From Paramacrobiotus richtersi (Eukaryota > Tardigrada > Eutardigrada > Parachela > Macrobiotidae): a DNA stretch of 64,000 bases. The DNA lies in the NCBI GenBank assembly GCA_034698045.1, contig JAQGAU010000001.1, forward strand, positions 48,447-112,446. Reading direction: 5' to 3'. Positions 46,849 through 58,419 of this stretch are shown one piece after another (the stretch's first letter is position 1; the number at the start of each line of letters is the position of its first letter). The notes below the pieces were generated by a model, which saw only the letters and a program-made list of their open reading frames with translations, did no database searches and was not told the origin of the DNA. The position numbers were made by a program, and so were the translations under genes.

Positions 46849-49800
46849 CTATCGTCTCCCGGCGGGTGGTGGCGGTGTCGCTGCTGGCAGTTCGGGTATG
46901 GGAAATGTGACCTTGGTCTTCTGCATCAGCCAGTCCCGAAAGACGTACACGCTGGTGTAGACACCGGGGGAGTTGGCTCGCGCACACCCGGATCCCCATG
47001 ATACGATACCGTGCAGGACCCACACGCCGCCCTCTTCTTCCACCATTAAAGGACCCCCTATATCATTTTAACTGACACTGAAAGACGGTGTGAAAACATG
47101 TAATTTATCTTTCGCAACAGCTGTAAACCTATACGATCGCAAAAACCTGGCCATACTGCATGAGTACAAAACAAAATAAACCTAAAAATTAAGTAAGCAT
47201 GTTTGAGTTTAATTTGCTTTAGCAAAAGTGTCCTTTTTTGCTTACGTCTTGTTTTATTGACCCACTGTTTTGACAATTGTGAGTTTATCGTAATTATTGG
47301 AAAATCCGTTTTTTTGTTAATAATTGTTAGTGTATGTGTCGATCCGAGCCATTTCACCTGAATCGCCCTGGCACGTATCCTTTCCTCCTTTATCGAACCC
47401 AGCGCAAAACTGAAAGTGCAATTTGATTTTAAATTGTTCAGTAGTTGGAAAATATTGAACAATAGTTTCGTTATTCGGTATGTTGCCGATAAGAATCATT
47501 ATATATTCATTATCTGCGCAGTAACGTGTAGAATGGCGCTTACCATGGTTGATGTGATTGGTAGTTTTTTTTTACATTCCGCCTACATGGAGGAAAAAAA
47601 CGCAAAAAAATTACAAAGCTGTAAAATTCCCTGGGTACATGTTATACAGACGTCTGGATAGATTTCCGCTGATGTCTGCCTGATTCTATCGGTGCCGGAC
47701 CCGACAACGCCTTGCCTTCCTTCTGTAAACGAAAACTTCTGTCACGTACAAAATTTACCATACATTTGTAATGTTTATAGAAAAAAATGTAGAAAATCGT
47801 AAAACTATAGTCAATTCAATTGTAGATATTGTAAATAATTCAACTAGTACATGTAGAATAGAAAATAGGGTACCACTATAGCCCCCTCCCCCCCTTTCAC
47901 TATAGGCACCCCTTTTCACACCCCGGCCACGAATTAAAAACACTATAGGTACCCCGTTTAAATTACACTTACTATAACGCGTACTGTAGCTCTGTTGCAG
48001 TGCTCGTTATCATAGTGAAAAGGTGACCTTTATGAATATCTTCACTGCACCAGTATTGTGCATGTCCCCATATTATTCTGCGATACCGGCTACTTTGCTT
48101 TGTACTAGTTGAAAAGAAATTCCAGATTCCCCTCTCGTGTAGTAAATGATTCTGTAGTAAACTCAGCGTCAGAAAAAGCTGAAAACGATCCACAGCAGAA
48201 CGCTTGTGAAGACGTTAACATGAAGTATCCAGAAATCGATGCGGATTAAGACTTAAACATGAAGAATTCGACGCCGATTTCAAGCGTTTTCAGAAGGAGA
48301 CTAGCCAGATCTAGACGTTTGTTGTACGCCGCTCTTAATCCTTGCCGAAAGAGTATCCGGATTCGAAAAGCCTGAAGTTCAAAAAGGTGGCTGACGAATG
48401 CGTTCACCGCAGAAATTATGAGAAAAAAGAAATCGACGAGAGAACACATTTTACTCACACCCGCAAGCGGACGTGTCCAGCTGCCGCTAGTAATCGCGAT
48501 CGGCTTATTCGCGTAACGTGCAAAACCCTTGGCCATAACCACCCGTTTGACAGAGCAAAGATGAAACAACTTGCCAGAAAACCGCGGCGCCTAAGCAGAT
48601 AAGTTTCGAAAGTCGTCTCACTGAATGCAAAACGCCAATCAGTTGCGGACCTATTGTGTGTTTCTACATGGCAGAAGCAGTTTCGGCTCTGCCGGAAGAA
48701 GGAGTCATCTATACGCAAGCCGATGCTTAGCGAAACTGGTTCGCTGACGCTATGGAAAATGAAGAGTTCATCAGCTATCCAAAACGAACCAGTAGAAAGC
48801 CGCAAGCGATCTAATAATCGCACCAGAAATTGCTGGTAAAATAGATCTAAACTAGCTGATATGCCTAACCGGCCAATAATTGGATGGAACGCTTAAATAA
48901 AAATTAAAAAGAAGGGGTGCCCGTAGTAAATGACAGAAGGGGTGCGTCCAGTAAATTATCACAAAGGGTGCGAATAATAAACGTAGTATAGTAAACGGGG
49001 GTGTGAATAGAAGTGCCTATAACAAACGGGGGTGAAAGGGGGTGCCTACAATAAAAGAAAGCAATTGCTCAAAATGTCCCTACGGAGATTCCTTACGGCC
49101 TTCATAAGTGTGTCCCCATCCGCCCAAATACGCCAGTCTCCGCCCTTTATATCCGGTTTCTGTAAATTTCCCTTCTGTTACGGGCCGGAATGGTAGACAG
49201 GCCGGTACAATATCATTGTCGAATTTCTCCACCGATCGGCTCAGTTTGATCAGCGTAATATCGTTATGCTTCGTGCGGTCAATGTATTGCGAGTGCACAA
49301 TCAGGTCGGAAACGTTGAATTTTCGGGCGGGATTATTTTTCGCCGCTACCAAATTCTCCTCTCCCAAGTACACTTTAACGTAGTACAAGAACTGCCGACG
49401 CGTTAATCCGTTGGTACAATGGGCGGCTGTGAGCACCCAGTCTTTATCAATCTGCCAAAACAATTTAATAACGGTATAAAAATCTATAAAATATAAATTA
49501 TACAAATTAGTAGATTATTTTAAACCAATCTTAATAATTTTAACGTGCAAACAAATGCAATACTCTAAAACCAATATTCCTGTAGAAAGTACTGTACAGT
49601 GGCGCTTGGGTCAACAGGTATTCAGATAAAATTACCGTTGGCGTCGGATATTCTAATTCTTGATTGGCTATTGGCTTTAAGTACAAACATAAAGTGCGAG
49701 CGTTACAGAAATCAACAGAAACGGTATACCATAAACACTTTCAGAAAATACCATCAGATTTCCCCCAAATCCAGTCACGTACCAATGTGCAATCGCAGAA

Positions 49801-50345
49801 CTGATGGTACGTCATGGCCTTTATCTCCGGTCGATAGACTTCCTGTACGAGAGCGCAAGCCCAGGGCCAGCTGTTGTTCTGCGCCAACTCGCCACCCACA
49901 ATACGGACCGCAGCTTTCGACGGGGGATTTTGTGGTCGTCCACATGTTGGTTGGGTCTGACCAAGCGACACTGAAAGCGCGGAAAGTTACATTGGAATTA
50001 TTTTAATCAAATTTATAAATTTCCAACACGTCAATTAGCAGTATTTTCAGTGCTTGTTATTTATGATTGGTAATTATTCTTATAAAATGGGATTTAACTG
50101 AAACTAAACTGGTTAAGTTGTTCTTTTCATCTTGTTGCTATTGTACTTATATTGATGATTAAATTATAAAAGTAGAGTAATGGAGTACGATAGCCTGTTA
50201 TAAGAATAACTTACAATAATCACGTATAAGAAAAAATGTTATAGAATAATTATAATCACTTACATGGTAGATTTGATAGAACAACAAGCAGCAACAAAAT
50301 CCCACCGACGATTTGGACTATACAGATCCCGCTCATATTGTGCAT
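46849..50345 (-). CDS. P2: secreted trypsin-like serine protease, 331 aa
   Basis: Coding exons on the minus strand: 50264-50345, 49783-49970, 49097-49451, 47652-47722, 47544-47582, 47358-47409, 46849-47057 (332 codons, phases consistent). Signal peptide [14 protein letters not shown]; short Cys-bearing prodomain ([10 protein letters not shown]); activation site [15 protein letters not shown]; His in VLTAAHC; Asp in HNDITLIKL; Ser in TCQGDSGGPL; the Asp at KDTC gives trypsin-type specificity; C-terminal [20 protein letters not shown] then a Pro-rich tail. It lacks a CUB domain but its protease half, prodomain and late introns match P3, so the two are sister genes. Intron 47723-49096 (1.4 kb, far longer than the rest) holds a probable transposon whose right end is about 35 bp from the splice donor. 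Confidence 0.9.
47866..49060 (+). mobile_element. Degenerate DNA transposon (FLYWCH/MULE-like) inside P2 intron
   Basis: Both ends are C-rich/G-rich tandem motifs in inverted orientation: CTATAGGCACCCCTTTCAC-type units at 47866-47960 and their complement (GGGGTGCCTATAA-type) at about 48911-49056. Between them the plus strand keeps coding fragments. 48342-48602 contains [20 protein letters not shown] and [11 protein letters not shown], a pattern typical of the zinc-binding FLYWCH or MULE-associated domain. Then a stop, then 48654-48839 in a continuing degenerate frame. No transposase catalytic core is seen. It is likely a dead element. Confidence 0.6.
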
Positions 50346-52105
50346 GAAAGCTGGCCAGTTCCAGATTTCAGAACATGGAAAGATTTCTTGCGACGGTTTC
50401 CCCGAATAAACGTTGTATCACGTGGAAGACAACAGAACGACGTACAATGTAACGAATATTTTGCAAAAATTCTTTACGCTGATATCAGCACTTTGGACCA
50501 CGAATCTACTTAAACAGTGAACTGGTTTCGCTGATGGCATTTTTGCCTAATTTTATGCTTGGAACAGCGCGATTTCTGCTACATCATAAAGGGGAAACTT
50601 CTCACTGTAAAAGTTTAAGAGATAGTTTTACATGACGGGTCAACAACCGGATATCAAATGATAAAGGTCACTATTGTGGCTAATAATAAGACGGATAATG
50701 ATTCCCAAGTCAGTTTTCTACGAAACGAGTTTTGCTGGAAAAAATTGTGTATATTTAAAACAGCGTTTTTCGTCGAGCAAGATGTATTTTTCAGCTCGAT
50801 CTCTGACGTACTGTTTTCTTAACCCACAAAAACCAAAAATGTGGAAAACCGATGATCTGTTGGATATGTTAGATACATAACATAATGTTTATTAAACAAT
50901 CGAAAAAACAATTTAAACCGTATTAAAAAACCTTCAGCAAGGATACTTGACAAAGACGGACATTTCTGCAGCTGAAATTTTACAGAGAGGTGCATTTCTC
51001 TCATGTGTGAAAACTACGTACATATATATATATAATACAGTACTATACACGCCTTTTACTGCCAGTAGAACTGTAGGAGGAATCGTAGAGCAGTGGCAGA
51101 ACAGTTAACAATGAGCCGTTCTATATAACACTCTGCATCTCAAATATTACTTTGAAACATTATTTGAGTCCTTCTGTTGATTTTTCTCTATCTGTCAAAT
51201 GTTTTGTTAATGGCTCTGAGTTCATCTAATTCGGCTGTAGTGAATATAATTCGTTTTATACTGCTCTGATCAGGCTTTTTTTGGAGTTTTGTTATTGCGG
51301 AATTTATTCGCATTTCTTCTCCTGACTTGCTTTCTATATCTGCAGTTGTTCTGTACCGTTCAGTGCCACACAGTATAATCTCTCGTAATATGAGATGAAT
51401 TACTCCAGTCAACTTACTCTTTACGCCTCACTAAGTGTAATCGATTAATTGTAATTAAACGATACTTACTGGTTAGCGAAATGCCTGCTATACGTAGCGT
51501 GAAACCCGGCACACTCATTTAACACCTGTTGAAACTGTGGTGTTCCTTGAGGTAATTCACACTTTACACGGCTGATAGCTGTAATTTTACCGATGGAATA
51601 CCATAGTCTTTTTCAGTCTACCGGTTCCGGTTTATTACAACACCTATAACTAGATTCTGACTGTTCTTCCTGCAGGCCATATTCCGACACTTTCCCTTGG
51701 CGAATACGTATAAATCTTCCAATCATCAATACACAAGAGATCGTCGTCGCCGGTAGCGGTTTTTTTTAACAGAACTACATTTTTTGCCTTCCTTACGATT
51801 TACGAACATCTCAGCGCAAACTGTGTGGTTTCCCCATATCGATCGTGTGGTATCTTACTGCCAGTTTGGTGTCGTTTAATTGTGTGTTTACTTCTTTTTC
51901 GTCAACATTGTTAGATTATCGTTAGACAACATAATTAGTACTTTGTCTCCGAATACATATCAAGACATGTACGATTAAATCAGTGTATTACACTCCAGAC
52001 TGTGTTCTATAATGTGCATTATCTGGATGATAAGTTTGTGGAAGACATGTTGGTTTTTGTGAATCTCCCAACAGTTAACGATTACCACATCAAGCTACTA
52101 ATATA
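50346..52105. other. Spacer between P2 and the LRR gene
   Basis: Should hold the P2 and LRR promoters. Two short open frames (50313-50513 plus; 51188-51412 minus, ending IFTTAELDELRAINKTFDR) look somewhat protein-like but match no family I know and have no supported exon partners. They could be transposon fragments. Confidence 0.4.
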
Positions 52106-55100
52106 ATGATCAGAAACTCCCGTTTCTTCTTCCTTATCATCCTCCAACACTTCTTCATCTTAACATCCTCCCAATGTCCGACACTCCCATCTGGACGGTG
52201 TTACGTGGACTGTACACAAACCATCTATCAGATCATTTGCGAAGATGTCAACGGGCATACACTGTACAGTGATATTGAAGTGTACAAGGGTTCCACGCAG
52301 ATCTTCCAGTTAACCATTTGGAACTCACCGGCGGTCAATCGACTGGGTCCCACCATCTTATCCACGGTGAAAACCCAGATCACATCGGTGTATCTGGATA
52401 ATTTGAGGAATCTGATGTACTTTCCCGAATTGGCCGGTCTGACGCGAATGAAACAGCTGAAGATTATGAACAGCCCGCGACTGATGGAGATGCCGGCGGA
52501 ACTGCTGCCAAACGGGTGTGGTTGTTGTTGTATCGAAACAGGTTAACTGGTTGCAATGAATCTTCTTGTTCCGAAATGAAAATAGTGGTACAGTAAAAGT
52601 ATGAGCTTTTGCAATAAAGTTATTCGGAAAAAGTTTTCAAAAAGAGTTTTTAGATAAATTTTCCATGTATACTTATAATCACTGTTCTAAGTTTTGTAGT
52701 AAGACTAGCTGTTAACAAATTAATATTAGATTAAAATTTTAGTAAATTTCAGAATAAACACGTTAAGAAAAACCGAGAGTAACTGTTAAGCTAAAACATT
52801 TCGGTCGTGCAATCTCGCAGAATGGAAAAGACACATTGCAAATAAACCAGCAGGATTTTAGCACAGTACATAAAGCTCTTAAAACATACTGTAATCAGTT
52901 CATTTTTCTCGTTTGAATAAGTATAGTTAGTTATATACCGCAACTGCTAATTATAATGTCGAGCGCAGTACATTAATTAATTAAAGAAGGCGTGCATGTT
53001 GAAACATACGGTAATATAAGAAATCGTAGTTCAGTGGCACACATATCCACTAATTCTTTCAACTGTTTGACTATAATAAACAAGACTTGACAAGTATATT
53101 CTTTGATTGACGCATGGAAGTTTTTTGAAGATTACCTACGATTCTTTTTCTGCATCTTAATGTTGTCATATTTTTGATCTGAAATGCCCAGTCTGAAATC
53201 TGGAACTGGTTTTTATTCAGCTGGTCGTATTGTTATGAATTTTCAGAGTTATTAATGTGTATGTTGGCGTCTACGAAGCCAGGTTTAGCAAGATAACGAT
53301 CTTGATCCAGTCCTCGTTAGCGGCTATTTTTAAGCCGACTTACGCATTATTAACTTTGAAAATTCATAACTTTTGACCGTTTAAGTTTGGAATTGTTTTT
53401 TAAAAACTGCCCAGTACTCACCACATTTAGTTGATCATATTGGTATGAAACGCGTGTTTATGCGTAACTCCCAGCCAAAAAATGCTTACTAGTTAGGTAA
53501 AGATAAGCAATGGAAGGAAAATTTCACACTGCGCGGAGTAATTCTTAAAATAATTAAATAATAGGTAATTAAATAATAAAATAATAATAAAAAATAATTA
53601 AATAATAAAATATTAATGATAATAATAAAATAATAAAAACTTAATTTAAATAAAATAATTAAATAAACAATAATAACATAGAAATGAAACAAAGATACCG
53701 AGGCAGACGTATATCAATATATTCTGCCATATTGTATAATATGGATCATTATAATGATTATGTGGTATAATAAACCAGTTATCCCAGCAACCCTGACAAC
53801 TAATTAACGCCCCCTCTACGTTTCCAGTATCGAAAGCATCTACCTCTACGCCACCAACATCACCTCCCTGATCAATGACTTTGACGAGACCCGCAACATC
53901 CCCACCCTCCGGAGTTTCTCGTTTATCCGCGGTGCCCTGCGCTTCATCCAGCCGCACTTTTTCTCCCTCTTCCCCTACCTGATCTCGCTCCGTATCAGCC
54001 ACACCGACTTTTTCCTGGACACGCTCGATCAGCAGGCCATCTACCCGGTGGCACCGTTGAAGAATCTTTCGTTCACGGATAACAACTTCACCGGGATGAG
54101 TGAGGAGCGGGCCGCCATAGTGGTGGAGAAGCTGATTGAGTATACGTCGATGGCGGCGGGTGGGGAGGTGGATCTGTCGGGGAATGGACTGCCGGTGTCG
54201 ACGGAGGCGGTGTTGGCGTTGCGACATTGGCGGGGGGTGAAGAAGTTGATTATGCGGGGGAATCGGTTTATGAATTTCACCGGGTTGACCGGGGTGTTTA
54301 AGGGGTTTGATCAGTTGGAGGTGTTGGATTTGAGCCGGACGGGACTGCTCAAGTACGTTAACGTTTAGCTTGGGTATACGTACTCTCGGGTCATAATTCA
54401 TTCTATATCTAAGAAGTAAGTCGTAGTTTGTCACAACTTATTGCTGTGCATACCTGAGAAAAAACAAAATTAATACATACATACAATAATATAATAATGC
54501 AACAGTTGAGAAGGACTAGTAGGAAGGAACAAAATCATCTGAAAATATCCAAGCATTAACTTGTCAACATTTGGTCATGACGTACGTTCGAATGGCTGGT
54601 ATAAGTTTGACAAAAAGGCAAAGAGATCGCACTTCAGATTGTTATATTTTCTTAATTACTCATTCGTTGAAAATTTTGTTGGGTATTGGCTTGAAAATCG
54701 TATCTTCTGGAGACTCATTAGAGCCACTGCGCTACATTTGTCGTTGGGATATACTGTATATTATATAAGTTAAGCGCATGTTAATGCTTGACCAGTTAAG
54801 CACCCGTAAAGCGCCGTATATATTTGAAAATCTTTTCTCAGTGATAAGAAACACAGCGGAACAACTGCAACGTTATACACTAAACGTGCATTAAATTCAG
54901 TAAGTTGGCCATCAATTTAAAATAACTACTCTAAAGTTATGACAAAAATAATAAGAAACCAGTTTTGTACCTTCTTGCTTTTCAAATATTGCATTTTTAT
55001 GGGGTTAAATGGGTTGAAATTATTTTCCAGGTTTCGAGTTTATTAAAGCCCCTGCACTGCGTCGTCAACTGCTGTAGCATATTAATTTTACCACCCAGTA

Positions 55101-58100
55101 ATTAGCGCCGTGTGAAATGCTGTTGTACGTACTTCACCAAGCGTCAAGAATATAGGAAGTTACAGATAATAAAAAATACAGTAAATCGTAGATCTTGATA
55201 TTGTGTTTTCTCTGCGACAATTAAAATGTCACATTTTAATTAACATTATGATTATTAATTCAGATTCTACAGTCATCTCAAAAAGTGCACAAGTTTAAGT
55301 GTTCAGAAATTATACACTGCCAACTCAAGGATTTAATAAAAAAAGGCCCGGAAGATCTTAATCATGTAACGTTACATGCATGAGGATTAACTGAAGAAGA
55401 AATTATGACTAATGAATTTTCAATGAAGAAACTGCAGAAAACCTAGAAGATTAAAAAGGTACGAAAGCTGTGCTGTTCAACTGAGAGACTGTTCATCACA
55501 TTCATTGGTACAAGCAGAATCGTGCGCATGAAAAATAAACACATCAGCTGCAAAGCAAAGGCTCATGTTTAACCTGTCACCGTAGAACAAAAGGCGCTTT
55601 TTCTGGACTACCAAAACTCCGCACCCTTCTCCTGGCGGACAACAACTTCCGTGACCTGACCCTCACGGACATTTTCAGCGGTTCCGAATCGTACGGCCTG
55701 CTGACTTTGGACTTGTCGGGCAACCGCCTCCGGGCACTGCCCACCGCCGCCGGCACCGAAACCTTCTCGGAATCGCTGGAAGAGTTCGACTTATCCAACA
55801 ACGACCTGGATCTCGACGACATCCAGGATTATGAAAACTCCAGCGCCACCTTCAACGATTACAAAAAACTGAAGTATTTGGATATTTCCTACAACAGACT
55901 GCAGAAATTTGACAGCGAACGATTAAGCCGGTTAAAGAGACTGGAAAAGTTGAATTTAGGGTGTAACATGTTCCTCCATGTGACGAAGCAGTATTTCAAT
56001 AAACTGCCGGCAACATTGCGATCGCTGAATCTATCGTTTTGCGCCACGGGAGAGAACAATTCCCCGCGGTTTACGAATGATGCCTTCAGTGGGATGTCGG
56101 AGAAACTGGAGACGTTGATTATGCAGAGCGGATACTTGACCAATGCGGTTTTTGCACGCTTCAAGCTGGCTACGAAATTAAAGTTGAAAAATCTGGATTT
56201 GAGCTGGAATCTGATTAGTGGACTTCCGCAGGACCGGGAAACGCTGGTACCGTTGATGTCGTTGATGACGTTGCGGTTGAGGGGGAATTTCTTCCAGTCC
56301 ATTGGCCCGAAAGAGTTTCAGTATTTTCCCATGTTGAAGAGGTTGGATTTATCGTCCAATAAGATTATTTCTCTTGGTGGGTCGGATATGGATGGACTGT
56401 ATAATTTAGAGGTAATAGTTTCAGAAAAACTGTTAACTGGTACCTTGCAGAACAAAAAGGAGTCCGTCGTTAACTTTATCAGAATTAAATCACTGCGAAA
56501 TTATAATTCGGTCGTAAGTTAACCATATCTTTATGAAATTGTGTACATTTTAAATTAAATTAAATCACGTTTACATTAGTTAATTAAATCACTACTTTTT
56601 TTAATTTAATTAAAATTCTTTTTGATACTATCTGTTTATTCAAAATTTTTGATTAAATTAAATCACTTTTACATTAGTTAATCAAATCATTAATTTTCTT
56701 AAGTCAAATTAAAATTCATTTTTTGATGCTGTATATTTATTTAGTTTTTTAATTAAATTAAATCACTTTTAAATCAGTTAATTAAATCAATAATTTTGTT
56801 AATTTAAAATAAAATTTATTTTTGATACTATACATTTGTTTAATTTTTTAACTAAATTAAAACACTTCTATATTAGTTAATTAAATAATTAATTGTTTTA
56901 ATTTTAATTAAAATTAATTTTTAACACTTTATATGTACTGTAGTATTTTCTCCGGAAACCCACTTTTAATTCTCGTATTATTTAGCTGCTGGATCTATCA
57001 GACAACAGTATAATCCAAGTGGAAAAGGGCGCCTTCAATAAACTAAATAAACTAAAATCCCTGTACTTCGGGAAAAACTCCTTCACCGGAATTGGCACAT
57101 TATTCGACGGCATGCAGCAACCTAAACTGCAGCAGCTCAGTTTGGATGGCTTACCGGTTAAATGCATATCATCGGAAATTGCCGGAGTTTTCCGGCATTT
57201 GAAATGGATTTATTTGAATCGATCGCAGCCGTTGTACCTGGCTTACGGATCGTTCCGGCAGATGAAAGACGATATCAGTACAACACCGCCCGATCCGATG
57301 CCCTTTGGGGATGTTAGTGCCAGTGAGATGGGATGTGATGAAGAAGTACCATATTATTCCATAGTCAACAGGTAGATATATTTTGAGCTTCATTTTTATT
57401 CGTATTTTATGAGCGTTAGCTACCAGTCCAGCGTTTAAACCACTTTTTATTGCATAATGTTTACTACTCGTAGTACCACATTTTACAATTCTAATTTTAT
57501 TATTTTCAAAGAACTGGATTATGTGAGATACGGCTACGGTAAAAATGTTACAAAAATTAAAAGTTAGAATTTTTGCACCTTTTTATTAATTTTGTCAAAG
57601 TTTTCAGTTTTGTAGTACTGGCCTGAAACCATCGACTATTAGAAGTTCGTCTTGATTCTCTTACAGCCACTGCGCTACATATATCGTTGGACTGTGTGTG
57701 CTAGCTTGTGAATTGTGATGCATTTAAGCGTTTGTGCAGTGCTCTATAAATTCGCCAATCCGCCAAACATCAAGAACACTTACCGGCAACAATAAAGAAC
57801 CATAAATGCAGTCGTAATATTTCCTGTCGTATCAACCGAATCTTAAATATCCGAAATGCTTTCTAGTCCTAAATATTAGTATTCCTTATGCTAAAGTATT
57901 AATTCGAACACTTTTTTGGCATGTAAATTGATTTGTGCAGAACATAATTATACATGTATAATATTATTAATTATACATAATTAAAATAAAAATAAAATTA
58001 TACATAATTATACATTATACACTGATGTATTCTTATCAGAGGTTTTTATTTCAGTTATTATCGGCTAATGGTACGCGACGGATCCAACAAAATCTCTCAA

Positions 58101-58181
58101 CAAGCGGTTCTCAACTTTCCTTCCTGCCATGTCGACGCTTTCCGGAATCTAAAGGAATTAGTAGAAAGCGTTATCTGCTGA
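52106..58181 (+). CDS. Secreted leucine-rich-repeat protein, about 757 aa
   Basis: Coding exons 52106-52515, 53828-54352, 55586-56411, 56986-57371, 58055-58181, with matching phases (758 codons). Signal peptide FFFLIILQHFFILTSS; N-terminal Cys-rich cap (CPTLPSGRCYVDCTQ, IICED); then about 20 LRRs, clearest in exons 2-4 (LEVLDLSRTGLLK, GAFSGLPKLRTLLLADNNF, LLTLDLSGNRLRALP, LKYLDISYNRL, MLKRLDLSSNKI, LLDLSDNSIIQVEKGAF). No TM is found, so it is likely secreted, like extracellular LRR proteins in adhesion or immunity. The last exon is inferred: splicing AACAG|GTAGAT to TTTCAG|TTATTA gives an open NSYYRLMVRDGSNK...ESVIC end; without that splice the protein stops at 57375 (VNR). Exons 2 and 3 are clearly more GC-rich than the introns. 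Confidence 0.85.
56545..56940. repeat. Intronic tandem repeat, about four units of 100 bp
   Basis: The motif ATTAAATTAAATCACTTTTA and its neighbourhood recur near 56555, 56651, 56752 and 56851 inside the third LRR intron. Units are AT-rich and diverged by point changes. Confidence 0.75.
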
Positions 58182-58283
58182 TGTTTCGTCCGTTTCTTTA
58201 TGGAACCAAATTGTACACAAGTTCCTTAGCGCACAAGTTTAAATTTGTTTTGTGGCACTTTTGCTTTGTTACACTGGAGTCTG

Positions 58284-58289
58284 AATAAA
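58284..58289 (+). terminator. Polyadenylation signal of the LRR gene
   Basis: AATAAA about 100 bp after the proposed stop at 58181. It supports the five-exon model over the stop at 57375, for which this signal would be some 900 bp away. Confidence 0.5.
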
Positions 58290-58419
58290 ACCTGCTTTCT
58301 TACAACGTAGATTCCGCAATAGCTCTTTTCGACGATCTTAGTGAGCAAACAAGAGCTTAACACTGGTCAAGTCAAACAGAAGAATATTTAATAAATAAGG
58401 CGCAATATTGTTACAACGG

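Noticed and set aside
48246-48823. Minus-strand open frames in the P2 intron
   Set aside because: Antisense of the better supported plus-strand FLYWCH/MULE-type fragment.
50313-50513. 66-aa plus-strand open frame (SWPVPDFRTWKDFL)
   Set aside because: Overlaps P2 exon 1 in antisense and has no partner exon; could be a transposon scrap, not enough to call.
53646-54434. 262-aa open frame on the minus strand
   Set aside because: It is the shadow of LRR exon 2 (GC-rich third positions leave the antisense open) and has no domain sense; the plus strand has clear LRRs and splice sites.
55889-56302. 137-aa minus-strand open frame
   Set aside because: Antisense shadow of LRR exon 3.
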